DNA from: JBNKHG01 sp050290225
GTDB lineage: Bacteria > Pseudomonadota > Gammaproteobacteria > Pseudomonadales > Cellvibrionaceae
Length of the DNA stretch: 64,000 nt
NCBI GenBank assembly: GCA_050290225.1
Contig: JBNKHG010000048.1
Coordinates: 9,842 to 73,841, forward strand
Direction of reading: 5' to 3'
The notes beneath the pieces are model-generated. The model was given only the letters and a program-made list of their open reading frames with translations, was not told the DNA's origin and searched no databases. Positions 24,987 to 37,334 of the stretch are shown piece by piece. The translations under genes were made by a program, and so were the position numbers. Numbering within the stretch: position 1 is the first letter of the stretch; the number at the start of each line of letters is the position of its first letter.

Positions 24987-26378
24987 TTAAAACGGCGCGC
25001 TCTGCGGCACCCGTGGGAATGGAATCACATCGCGGATATTGTCCATACCGCTGATGTAGGTCAGCAGTCTTTCAAAACCCAGTCCGAAGCCGGCGTGGGG
25101 AACGGTGCCGTAGCGGCGCAGGTCGCGGTACCACCAAAGGGTATCTTTCAGGCCCGCATCCATGCGCGAATCCAATACATCGAGCCGCTCCTCGCGCTGG
25201 GAACCACCAATAATTTCGCCGATACCCGGCGCCAGCACATCCATGGCCGCTACCGTCTCACCGTCGTCATTGAGTCGCATATAAAACGCTTTGATATCCT
25301 TCGGGTAGTGCTTGACGATCACCGGCCCTCCGACGTGTTCCTCGCAGAGATAGCGCTCGTGCTCCGATTGCAGATCCAGTCCCCAGCTGACGGGAAACTC
25401 AAATGATTTCTTGGTCTTTTGCAGAATATCGATGGCTTCGCTGTAGTCCATGTGGGTGAATTCACTGTTGATCACTTTTTCCAGTCGGCTGATGGCGTCC
25501 TTGTCGATACGCTGGGCAAAAAACGCCATATCATCTTCGCGCTCTTCCAGTACCCGGGTGAAACAGTGCTTGAGGAAATCTTCCGCCAAAGCGGCGTCGT
25601 CTTCCAGATCGGCGAAAGCGATCTCCGGCTCGACCATCCAGAATTCGGCCAGGTGGCGGGAGGTGTTGGAGTTTTCAGCCCTGAACGTGGGGCCGAAGGT
25701 ATAGACTTTGGACATCGCCAGGCAGTGGGATTCCACATTCAGCTGGCCGGAGACCGTCAGGTAACTTTCCTGGCCAAAAAAGTCCTCCTTAAAATCCACG
25801 CTGCCCTGGTCGTCGCGGGGTAAATTGTTCAGTTCGAGTGTGGATACCCGGAACAGTTCACCGGCGCCTTCACAATCGCTACTGGTGATAATGGGTGTGT
25901 TTACCCAGTGAAATCCGTTGTTGTAGAAGTAATTGTGAATCGCGTTGGCAAGGGTGTTGCGCAGGCGTGTCATGGCGCCAAAGGCGTTGGTGCGAGGGCG
26001 CAGGTGGGCCACGGTGCGCAAATATTCGAAGGTGTGACGTTTCTTGGCAATGGGGTAGGTCTCGGGCTCTTCCACCTCGCCGATGATATCGAGCTGTTGG
26101 ACCTGGATTTCCACTGCCTGACCCTGGCCTTCGGAGGCGACCAGTTCGCCGCTTACCTCAACGGCGCAACCCGCACCCAGATGGGTGATGGCTTCGTAGT
26201 TGGGCAGGCTCTCCGGGGCGACCGCCTGGATGGAATCGAAGCAGGAACCGTCGTTAATGGCAACGAACGAGATACCCGCTTTGGAGGTGCGGCGGGTTCG
26301 AACCCAGCCGCGTACGGTGACGGTCTCACCCAGGGGTACCTTGGCATTGAATAGGTCGTTGACGGCGTATGTGCTCAT
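24987..26378 (-). CDS. asnS: Asparaginyl-tRNA synthetase
   Basis: Charges tRNA-Asn. 463 residues from the ATG at 26378 (MSTYAVNDLF) behind GAGGACA; an ATG four codons earlier is less likely. An N-terminal OB-fold anticodon-binding domain (VTVRGWVRTRRTSKAGISFV) leads into a class II catalytic core: motif 2 region TFGPTFRAENSNTSRHLAEF and motif 3 GFGLGFERLLTYISGMDNIR. RDVIPFPRVP at the C-terminus is typical of AsnS. Confidence 0.97.
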   Translation of the reverse strand: MSTYAVNDLFNAKVPLGETVTVRGWVRTRRTSKAGISFVAINDGSCFDSIQAVAPESLPNYEAITHLGAGCAVEVSGELVASEGQGQAVEIQVQQLDIIGEVEEPETYPIAKKRHTFEYLRTVAHLRPRTNAFGAMTRLRNTLANAIHNYFYNNGFHWVNTPIITSSDCEGAGELFRVSTLELNNLPRDDQGSVDFKEDFFGQESYLTVSGQLNVESHCLAMSKVYTFGPTFRAENSNTSRHLAEFWMVEPEIAFADLEDDAALAEDFLKHCFTRVLEEREDDMAFFAQRIDKDAISRLEKVINSEFTHMDYSEAIDILQKTKKSFEFPVSWGLDLQSEHERYLCEEHVGGPVIVKHYPKDIKAFYMRLNDDGETVAAMDVLAPGIGEIIGGSQREERLDVLDSRMDAGLKDTLWWYRDLRRYGTVPHAGFGLGFERLLTYISGMDNIRDVIPFPRVPQSAPF

Positions 26379-26544
26379 TGCTGTCCTCATTGTCTCTGGC
26401 GGGCATTCCGGCCTGGGCTGTTAGGGTCTCATTATCTGTTTCCCGCCGGGCTTTGCAACTGTCTCGGCAGCCCATTTGATTCAGGCTTTGTTCAGAAGCG
26501 GGATCGGAGTATGCTGACAGTCGTACAGTTAAAGGATAGACACA

Positions 26545-27315
26545 ATGGAAAGCTATGAAGCCCTGACCGCTACCATTGCCTTGACCATGGGGGCAGCCTG
26601 GGCCAGTGGTATCAACCTCTACGCGGCCCTGCTGGTATTGGGTATTGGCGGGAGTACCGGCAATATCGATCTCCCCCCCGATCTGCAAATATTGCAGGAC
26701 CCGATGGTCATAGGCGCGGCGGGCCTGATGTATTTTGTCGAGTTCTTTGCCGACAAAACCCCCGGGGTGGATACCGGTTGGGACACCCTGCACACCTTTA
26801 TTCGGATCCCCGCGGGCGCCATGCTGGCGGCCGGCGCCGTCGGGGATGTAACCCCGGTGCTGGAAATTGCGGCTGGAATTCTCGGCGGCGGCATGGCAGC
26901 TACCAGCCATATCACCAAGGCCAGCAGTCGCATGTTGATCAATACCTCTCCGGAGCCCTTTTCCAATTGGGGGGCATCGATCTCCGAGGACCTGCTGGTG
27001 CTGGGAGGATTGTGGACGGCGCTCAATCACCCGGTGCTGTTCCTGGTATTGTTGGTGCTGTTTGTCCTGCTGGTGATCTGGCTGCTGCCGCGGATCTGGC
27101 GTCTGCTGAAAGCGGTGTTCAACAAGATTCGCGTTTTCTTTGGCGGCGAGGATAAACCGGTAGAAAATGCACGACCCGAATCCAGTATGACAGCGGCAGC
27201 AACAACCCGCCCGGAAGATTCACTTTCCAAGCTGGAGCGTCTGCAGAAACTGAGGGAGTCCGGGGCTATTACCGATGAAGAGTTTGGCGCCCAAAAACAG
27301 CGGATTATCGGCTAA
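26545..27315 (+). CDS. DUF4126 membrane protein with C-terminal SHOCT motif
   Basis: 256 residues. The first 180 or so match the DUF4126 pattern: ASGINLYAALLVLG, FVEFFADKTPGVDTGWDTLH, AGILGGGMAATSHITKASSR, with several hydrophobic segments, the longest at HPVLFLVLLVLFVLLVIWLLP. After a disordered Ala/Thr/Pro linker it ends in a SHOCT-type helix pair (LSKLERLQKLRESGAITDEE). Function unknown; the SHOCT end suggests oligomerisation or regulation. Good ATG context (AAAGGATAGACACA). Confidence 0.85.
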   Translation: MESYEALTATIALTMGAAWASGINLYAALLVLGIGGSTGNIDLPPDLQILQDPMVIGAAGLMYFVEFFADKTPGVDTGWDTLHTFIRIPAGAMLAAGAVGDVTPVLEIAAGILGGGMAATSHITKASSRMLINTSPEPFSNWGASISEDLLVLGGLWTALNHPVLFLVLLVLFVLLVIWLLPRIWRLLKAVFNKIRVFFGGEDKPVENARPESSMTAAATTRPEDSLSKLERLQKLRESGAITDEEFGAQKQRIIG

Positions 27316-27489
27316 CCTGCCATGTGTGTCCGGCGTTTAATCAGTCTCCCGATGAACGCCGGCCTTTCATAATTTTTTGTATTTAAGAATCAAATTTTTC
27401 AGTCCAAAATGTTACATGGATGGCGCCTGTCTTTGCCTATACTTTGGCCATTGCGGCCAGTAGAGAGAGGTGGTAGGAGGCTCTCATCC

Positions 27490-27783
27490 ATGCAGTCGAT
27501 TAAAAGCAAGATACAGCAGCACGCGGAAATTCAACACCAGATCGAAGAGTTTCTGAAAGACGGCGGTAAGATCAGTGAGATAGCGATAGGTATCAGCGGC
27601 GAGAATCCGTTGAAGGGCCTGAGGGGAAGTTTTGTGTCCTCTCGTGGCGGACAGAAAAAACAGTTATTGGAAACGAAAAAAACGCCTCGACATTTCCTCA
27701 CCAAAGAGGTGCTGGCGGTGGAAGCCAGACGCAAATTGGTTGAGCTGACCAAGCCTACGGTGCGAAAAAAGCACCTGCATTAA
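27490..27783 (+). CDS. Small basic protein of unknown function
   Basis: 97 residues behind a very strong AGGAGG (27475-27480), so it is probably translated well. Lys/Gln-rich, no membrane segment. A helical N-terminus ending in IEEFLKDGGKISEIAIGISG is followed by a basic Arg/Lys-rich tail ending KKHLH. The FL-x2-GGK-x2-EI motif reminds me of the small RNA-polymerase-binding protein SutA of Pseudomonas, but the rest does not obviously match. I do not assign a function. Confidence 0.7.
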   Translation: MQSIKSKIQQHAEIQHQIEEFLKDGGKISEIAIGISGENPLKGLRGSFVSSRGGQKKQLLETKKTPRHFLTKEVLAVEARRKLVELTKPTVRKKHLH

Positions 27784-28000
27784 CGACCTTCCTAATAACA
27801 CAACCTGAAAGAGCTGCAGCTTGATTTGGCAGGCTGCATTCCACACCCATGCCATAGGCTTCAGCTCGATGCTCTCAGCTATGGTGTTGCTTGAATGTCG
27901 TTTACTGGTTCATGTGATAGTAATTACTGCAAAAAAGAAACCGATGCGCGACTGAGCGGGGCAGGCCGGTACAACGCCGGTCTGTTCAGTCCGGGGAAAA

Positions 28001-29725
28001 TTATTCGATGATAAACGGCTTGTCGAGAGCTTCGGCCAGATGGGTGCAGAGCACATCGAAGGGCACGGGTTTACTGAAGTAATAGCCCTGTGATTGATCG
28101 CAGCGCAATTCGGTAAGGCTCCGGTGCTGTTCCGGACCCTCCACGCCCTCGCTTACCACCTTCATGTTAAGGCTGTGGGCCAGGGTAATGATCGATTGCA
28201 CGATAACCTTGTGATCACTGTTTTCCTGCATGCCCTTGACAAAACTGCGGTCGATTTTGATCAGGGTGATCGGCAGGGTAATGATATGGGCGAAAGAGGA
28301 GTAGCCGGTACCGAAGTCATCCAGGGAAAAGGTGATACCGCTCTGGCCTATCAGGTTCATGGTGTCTGAAACCTTGCGGTGGTCGTGCATGACGGTCGTT
28401 TCTGTCAGCTCGAATTCGACATACTCCGGATTGATTGGGTAGCGGCTGATAATGTCAGTCACTGTGGTGGCCAGGTCTTCATCGTGGAACTGTCGGAAGG
28501 AGAGGTTGATGGCCAGGTGAATATCCTTGAATCCCCATTCACGCAGCGACTGCCAATCTTTGCAGGCGCGTTCCAGAATCCAGTAACCGAGCGGGATCAT
28601 CAAGTCCGATTCCTCGGCAATGGGAATAAATTCATCCGGTGACAGTAGTCCCCGATCCGGATGGTTCCAACGAATAAGCGCTTCGGCACCGACAATTTTA
28701 CCGTTGCGCAAATCCACGCGCGGTTGGTAGTACAGCTCCAGCTCGTCCCGGGTGATGGCCATGCGCAGCTGCTTTTCAAGCATAAAGCTGCCGCGCACCT
28801 GGAGTTCCATCTGCTTGTTAAAGCGCTTGTAACTGTTGTCGGGGTCCCGCTTGGCGGTTTCCAGGGCAATGGTGGCATTTTTTAACAGGGTGTCGGCGTT
28901 CTCGCCCGCCTGGGGATAGAAGGCAATGCCGAGGCTGGATTTGACCGCGGCACTTTCGGTACCGATGATGATGGGAATGGATACCACGTCCAGCAATTTA
29001 TTGGCGATGCGGGTAACTTCCAGGGAACTGTGCAGCCCCTCCAGCAGGATGGCAAATTCGTCGGTGCCGATACGGGCGAGGATGGCTTTGGTGCCTATAA
29101 TGCTCTGGATGCGGTCTTTGGTGCGCAGGATTAACTGATCCCCCGACTTGATACCGTAGTTGCCATTGAGGGCGTAGAATCCATCCAGATTCAGCAACAT
29201 CACTGCGAATGCCAGTTGCGACTTGCTGGACTGCTGGATTGCCGATTCCACGGCCTGGGCAAATTGCTCGCGGTTGAGCAGGCCGGTGAGCGAGTCGTAC
29301 TGCGCGCGTGAGACCTGTACCCTGACGGCCTTTTCCCGGGATATGGCAGTGTTAAATGTCATTGCCAGGCGAGTGGGATTGATGTCGCGAACCGGGAGAA
29401 TTTCGTGTACCCCTTGTTCCAGCAGTTCCGCCATATTGAGAGGATACTTGTTGGCGATATAAATAATACTGGGGCAGTCGGGGGCCTGTCGCAGGTGGGG
29501 AATCAAGTCGCCGTCGCGGGCGGCGATTTCTTCTGAGACCAGCAGCAGGTCGAAGTGCTGTGTTTTAATCAGGGAACGCGCGTGGGTGCCTGTGTCGCAC
29601 CAGGTGGCGTGAAACTGATTTTGCTGGGGGGAGTTGGTCTGCAAAAGGAGCTGGGTCAGCTGCTTCCGGTGCTCAGGGGTCAGTGCTAGCAGCAGCTTCC
29701 GGTTAGAGACCGGCGAAGCGAGCAC
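28001..29725 (-). CDS. Cyclic-di-GMP phosphodiesterase, degenerate GGDEF plus EAL
   Basis: 574 residues. The N-terminal 125 or so look like a receiver-type fold without a clear phosphoacceptor context. The GGDEF domain (about 135-295, DSLTGLLNREQF) has its signature changed to IGTDEF, so cyclase activity is unlikely. The EAL domain (about 310-565) keeps its catalytic residues: GAEALIRW, NLSFRQF, ELTETTVM, DDFGTGYSS, IKIDRSFVKG, SEGVEGPEQ and QGYYFSKP. It should hydrolyse c-di-GMP. GTG start behind AAGGA; divergent from dnaE. Confidence 0.92.
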   Translation of the reverse strand: MLASPVSNRKLLLALTPEHRKQLTQLLLQTNSPQQNQFHATWCDTGTHARSLIKTQHFDLLLVSEEIAARDGDLIPHLRQAPDCPSIIYIANKYPLNMAELLEQGVHEILPVRDINPTRLAMTFNTAISREKAVRVQVSRAQYDSLTGLLNREQFAQAVESAIQQSSKSQLAFAVMLLNLDGFYALNGNYGIKSGDQLILRTKDRIQSIIGTKAILARIGTDEFAILLEGLHSSLEVTRIANKLLDVVSIPIIIGTESAAVKSSLGIAFYPQAGENADTLLKNATIALETAKRDPDNSYKRFNKQMELQVRGSFMLEKQLRMAITRDELELYYQPRVDLRNGKIVGAEALIRWNHPDRGLLSPDEFIPIAEESDLMIPLGYWILERACKDWQSLREWGFKDIHLAINLSFRQFHDEDLATTVTDIISRYPINPEYVEFELTETTVMHDHRKVSDTMNLIGQSGITFSLDDFGTGYSSFAHIITLPITLIKIDRSFVKGMQENSDHKVIVQSIITLAHSLNMKVVSEGVEGPEQHRSLTELRCDQSQGYYFSKPVPFDVLCTHLAEALDKPFIIE

Positions 29726-30104
29726 AACGTCCTTCCATATTGTTAACAGCCTATTGTATAAAATTCGGCCTAATCCAAAGGCCGACCTTTCTCGTCACTT
29801 TTATGTGACTTTGCATCCTAAAGTCCAGTTTTTACGCTATTTATAGGTTGTTTGCAAGTTTTGTCGGGGGGTGTTCTGTATTACCGAGACCGATGAATAA
29901 ATAGTCAGATTCAAGATGCCTGAAATCACGGATTTCTGTGTCGGCCCGCCGTGAAAAAAGTTGAGCGCTGAAAATAAATTCTCTGGTATTTCACGCGAAC
30001 GACCCACTCTGTCGCAAAGTTTTCCGTTGCGGCTATGAAGGTCGTACCGAGTGCGGGTAGAATGACCAGCCACAATAACGACAGATTTCATTGCCGCTTA
30101 ATAT
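29726..30104. other. Divergent intergenic region between the EAL gene and dnaE
   Basis: About 380 bp without a supported gene. AT-rich near 29750-29850 with TATAAA-like hexamers suited to the leftward gene. No strong ribosome-binding site precedes the dnaE ATG. No repeats or terminators were noticed. Confidence 0.6.
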
Positions 30105-33731
<3,627 letters not shown>

Positions 33732-33930
33732 TGCCCCAAAGGCCGCTGCTTGTGCACCACAAAAGGTCGACTCCCGTGCCCGTTTAGCGTATCTTTAGCC
33801 CCCATTTGCAAGGGCTTGCGGAAAGTTTGTGCCGTAAAAGTCCTGTTTTTAGGCTGGTGTCAAAAATCCATGGACCAAGGGCGCAAATCCTGGCCACCAA
33901 CAGACTATACCCCGGGGTATCTGGTTTACT

Positions 33931-34878
33931 ATGAATTTGAATTATCTGGACTTTGAGCAGCCCATTGCGGAGCTGGAAGCCAAGATCGAAGAGCTGCAAT
34001 TGGTCGGCAGCGATAACGACCTCAATATCACCGAGGAAATTGCCAAGCTGCGGGAAAAGAGCGTTAAACTGACGGAGAATATCTACTCCGGCCTCTCACC
34101 CTGGCAGGTGGTGCAGGTAGCGCGTCATCCGCAACGCCCCTATAGCGCAGACTATATCCAGCGTATGTTTAGCGATTGGGACGAGCTCCACGGTGATCGC
34201 CACTTCGGTGACGACAAGGCGATTATCGGTGGCGTAGCCCGCCTCGACGGCAAGCCCGTTATGGTGATCGGCGAGGAGAAGGGTCGCAGTGTCAACGACA
34301 AGGTGATGCGAAACTTTGGCATGCCCAAACCCGAGGGCTATCGCAAGGCGCTGCGACTGATGGAGATGGCCGAGCGTTTTAAAATGCCGGTGTTGACCCT
34401 GATCGACACCCCAGGGGCCTATCCGGGGATCGATTCGGAGGAACGCGGTATTTCGGAAGCCATCGCCCAGAACCTGGCGGTGATGTCGCGCCTTCGCACT
34501 CCCATTATCTGTACTGTGATCGGTGAAGGTTCCTCCGGTGGCGCTTTGGCCATCGGTGTGGGTGACCAGTTGAATATGTTGCAGTATGCCACCTACTTTG
34601 TGATATCGCCGGAAGGTTGCGCTAATATTATTTGGAAAACCGTGGAAAAAGCGCCGCTGGCGGCCGAGGCGATGGGGGTGACCTCCGATACCCTGGAATC
34701 CTTGGGTATCGTTGATGAAACCATCGAGGAGCCCCTGGGAGGAGCACATCGCGATATCGATGCCATGGCCGAAAGACTCAAGGGCCGTCTGAGCGAGCAG
34801 GTGGACCAGTTGTCCGCTATGCCGTTGGACGAGTTGCTGGAAAAGCGCTATCAGCGCTTGATGAGTTACGGCAACTGA
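33931..34878 (+). CDS. accA: Acetyl-CoA carboxylase carboxyltransferase alpha subunit
   Basis: Transfers carboxyl from biotin carboxyl carrier protein to acetyl-CoA together with AccD, the first step of fatty acid synthesis. 315 residues, standard length: NYLDFEQPIAELEAKIEEL at the N-terminus, ARHPQRPYSADYIQRMFSDW, MPKPEGYRKALRLMEMAERF, TLIDTPGAYPGIDSEERG, GEGSSGGALAIGVGD and SPEGCANIIWK. It lies 199 bp after dnaE; a strong terminator follows. Confidence 0.97.
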   Translation: MNLNYLDFEQPIAELEAKIEELQLVGSDNDLNITEEIAKLREKSVKLTENIYSGLSPWQVVQVARHPQRPYSADYIQRMFSDWDELHGDRHFGDDKAIIGGVARLDGKPVMVIGEEKGRSVNDKVMRNFGMPKPEGYRKALRLMEMAERFKMPVLTLIDTPGAYPGIDSEERGISEAIAQNLAVMSRLRTPIICTVIGEGSSGGALAIGVGDQLNMLQYATYFVISPEGCANIIWKTVEKAPLAAEAMGVTSDTLESLGIVDETIEEPLGGAHRDIDAMAERLKGRLSEQVDQLSAMPLDELLEKRYQRLMSYGN

Positions 34879-34899
34879 TCGCTGTTATCGCAATGTGGG

Positions 34900-34924
34900 C
34901 GCCCGCAAACATGCGGGCGTTTTT
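34900..34924 (+). terminator. Rho-independent terminator after accA
   Basis: Perfect 7-bp stem CGCCCGC / GCGGGCG with a 6-nt loop, followed by TTTTTG. Confidence 0.92.
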
Positions 34925-35022
34925 GTATCTGTTGAGACCGATTTAGGGATTCTCGTGGCTGTTTCCCGGTATGCATGTGGCGACCGTGGGGCAGGTGTAG
35001 TAAACGACTGGCAACCTTCAGT

Positions 35023-35787
35023 ATGAACCATCCGATAATTACCCTGGTTTTTTGCATCGTCTATTTGAGCATGACGGGTTGTACTCTGTTCACCCGAGAC
35101 CTGGAAACCCTGCGGGAAGGACAGGCACAGCAGCAGTCCGAACTGCAGCAACAGCGAGTCATGCTGGAGCAACAGTCGGAGCAGTTGCAGTCACTGGCCG
35201 AAGTCCAGCATCAGCTGAAAACCGAGTTGCAGAGCAGGAATGTCGTTGTCGTCAGCAAAAGTTCGAGGCGCGACCGCACTACCAAGGTGCAGAGCACCAA
35301 ACAGGTGGTGAATGTGGACGGCAAGCTGTTGCTGGGGCGTGTGGAATGGGCTTGGTTAAACCAGCTGGACAGGCCCTTGAAGGCCCGCATCGATACCGGC
35401 GTCGGCATCTCTTCCCTGCAGGCTCAGCAGGTCGAGGAGTTCGAGCGCGATGGTAAACGCTGGGTACGGTATATGGTCGTGGTGGAAGAAAAGGGTGTCT
35501 CCGAGCGTATGGAAGCGCCGCTGGTACGCTATGCCCGCATTCGCCAGTCCAGCAACGAAGACATGGAGAGACGCCCGGTGATTCGTCTGACTCTGAGATT
35601 GGGCCAACTGACCGAGGAAACCGAGTTTACCCTGTCAGACCGTACAGGGATGCTGTATCCGATTCTGCTGGGGCGTGAATTTTTGCGGGACATCGCCATA
35701 GTCGATGTTGCACGTAAGTTTGTGCAGCCCAAACCTGCCGATATCGAGTCGCCAGAAGCTGCCCCCTCCGTAGCAGAGGAACCGTAG
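35023..35787 (+). CDS. Retropepsin-like aspartic protease lipoprotein (Zn_protease/RimB-type family)
   Basis: 254 residues. The start at 35023 gives a lipoprotein signal ending LSMTGC (Cys20); an ATG at 34975 adds a basic leader. A Gln-rich coiled coil (about 27-72) projects the C-terminal domain (100-235). That domain has the retropepsin hallmarks ARIDTGVGISSL (Asp124-Thr-Gly) and YPILLGREFLRD (LLGR, 215-218). Databases often call the family ATP-dependent zinc protease, but no zinc or ATP motif is visible; the folds fit a dimeric aspartic protease. First of a three-gene operon, 2 bp before the next start. Confidence 0.85.
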   Translation: MNHPIITLVFCIVYLSMTGCTLFTRDLETLREGQAQQQSELQQQRVMLEQQSEQLQSLAEVQHQLKTELQSRNVVVVSKSSRRDRTTKVQSTKQVVNVDGKLLLGRVEWAWLNQLDRPLKARIDTGVGISSLQAQQVEEFERDGKRWVRYMVVVEEKGVSERMEAPLVRYARIRQSSNEDMERRPVIRLTLRLGQLTEETEFTLSDRTGMLYPILLGREFLRDIAIVDVARKFVQPKPADIESPEAAPSVAEEP

Positions 35788-35789
35788 CG

Positions 35790-37334
35790 GTGGTATCGAG
35801 AATACCCTTTTATCTTCTTATCTTTACGCTTTTGGCCGTAGGGGCAGGGATGACCTACTATCGCCACTCGGTGTCGGAAGTACCCTGGTTCCCCGGGGAG
35901 TTGCGGCGCATGTGGTCGGTGGAGGCAAAGCTTGAGTTTGTAGCCTCCGGTGGTAGTGTCAAGGCCTCGTTCGCGATTCCCGACTCCCAGCCCGGGTTCG
36001 AGCGCATCAGCGAAAACAGCGCCAGTCCCGGATATGGCCTGGCATTCATCGATGCCGACAGCGAGGGTGATGAACCCCGGGGAAGACGCGCGGAATGGTC
36101 CATCCGCAGGGCCAGTGGCACCCAGACGCTCTATTACCAAGTGAATATGCTGGTGGCCGGTGACGCCGATCTGGGGGTGGTGGCGCCGCCCCCGCTGGAA
36201 CCACAGCTGGAGCCGGAACCTTATGCCACGGTGGCCGAACAGATGTTGCAGAATGCCCGCGCCCGCTCGGCAGATGCTTACACCCTTGCCCGTGAGCTGA
36301 TTGCAGAATTCAATGCCAAGGCACAGAGCGCCACTCTGTTGTTGCAGCGCAAAACCCGGTTGAGCTGGCTGGTGGAGCTGTTGCAGCGCGCCGGTGTGCC
36401 CGCCCGCGAGGTGCAGGCGCTGCAGCTGGAAGACGGGCGCCGTCGTCAGGAACTGGTGAGCTATCTGCAGGTGTTCCATGGGGAAGAGGCGACTTACCAG
36501 CTGTTTGACGCCGACAGCGGTCGGCAGGGGCGTCCCGCGAATCTGATGTTGTGGGAGTATCGCTCCGGACCGGTGTTGGACCTGGTCGGTGGTCACAATT
36601 CGCGTGTGACTTTCTCCATGATCAGGCAGGAACTGCCCATCAACCAGATCTCGCGTTCTGTGTCATTGGATGAGACACCGCTGCTTAATTTTTCGATTCA
36701 TAGCCTGCCTCTGGAAGAACAGGCGCTGTTCAAGGGGATCCTGTTGATCCCGGTGGGGGTGCTGGTGGTAGTGTTAATGCGTATTCTGGTCGGTCTTCGC
36801 ACCTCCGGTACGTTCATGCCGGTGCTGATCGCTATCGCCTTTATCCAAACAAGTTTGCTTACCGGCCTGCTGGGGTTCCTGTTGATTGTGGGCACCGGTC
36901 TTATCATCCGTTCCTACCTGTCACACCTGAATTTGTTGCTGGTGGCCAGGATATCGGCGGTGATTGTTACCGTGATTATTATGATTTCGTTGATCTCAGT
37001 GCTGGCCTACCAGTTGGGGCTGAGTGAGGGTATGAAAATCACCTTCTTCCCGATGATTATTCTTGCCTGGACCATTGAACGTATGTCCATACTCTGGGAA
37101 GAAGAGGGGGCCCACGAAGTCCTGGTTCAGGGTGGGGGGTCTCTTCTGGTAGCTATACTGGCCTATCTGGTGATGGATAACACCTGGGTGAGGCACCTGA
37201 CCTTTAATTTCCTCGGTCTGCAGCTGGTGATTATAGCGATTGTATTATTGGCCGGAAATTATACCGGTTACCGTCTGTTGGAGCTCAAACGTTTTCGCCC
37301 CCTGGTTGAAAAAACTGGGGAGCGGGAGGTTTGA
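35790..37334 (+). CDS. Inactive transglutaminase with multi-helix membrane tail
   Basis: 514 residues. One N-terminal helix (FYLLIFTLLAVGAGMTYY), a periplasmic region (about 30-300) with the inactive transglutaminase-like fold (LARELIAEFNAKAQSATLLL, LVELLQRAGVPAREVQAL), then about seven C-terminal helices from GILLIPVGVLVVVLMRILVG to the end. The usual Cys-His-Asp triad is absent, matching the family name. GTG start 2 bp after the protease stop. The stop overlaps the TTG start of the ligase gene (TTGA), so translation is probably coupled. Confidence 0.87.
   Translation: MVSRIPFYLLIFTLLAVGAGMTYYRHSVSEVPWFPGELRRMWSVEAKLEFVASGGSVKASFAIPDSQPGFERISENSASPGYGLAFIDADSEGDEPRGRRAEWSIRRASGTQTLYYQVNMLVAGDADLGVVAPPPLEPQLEPEPYATVAEQMLQNARARSADAYTLARELIAEFNAKAQSATLLLQRKTRLSWLVELLQRAGVPAREVQALQLEDGRRRQELVSYLQVFHGEEATYQLFDADSGRQGRPANLMLWEYRSGPVLDLVGGHNSRVTFSMIRQELPINQISRSVSLDETPLLNFSIHSLPLEEQALFKGILLIPVGVLVVVLMRILVGLRTSGTFMPVLIAIAFIQTSLLTGLLGFLLIVGTGLIIRSYLSHLNLLLVARISAVIVTVIIMISLISVLAYQLGLSEGMKITFFPMIILAWTIERMSILWEEEGAHEVLVQGGGSLLVAILAYLVMDNTWVRHLTFNFLGLQLVIIAIVLLAGNYTGYRLLELKRFRPLVEKTGEREV

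Noticed and set aside
35529..36596. 355-codon minus-strand frame across the protease and transglutaminase genes
   Set aside because: Spans the junction of two well-supported genes and has no family features.
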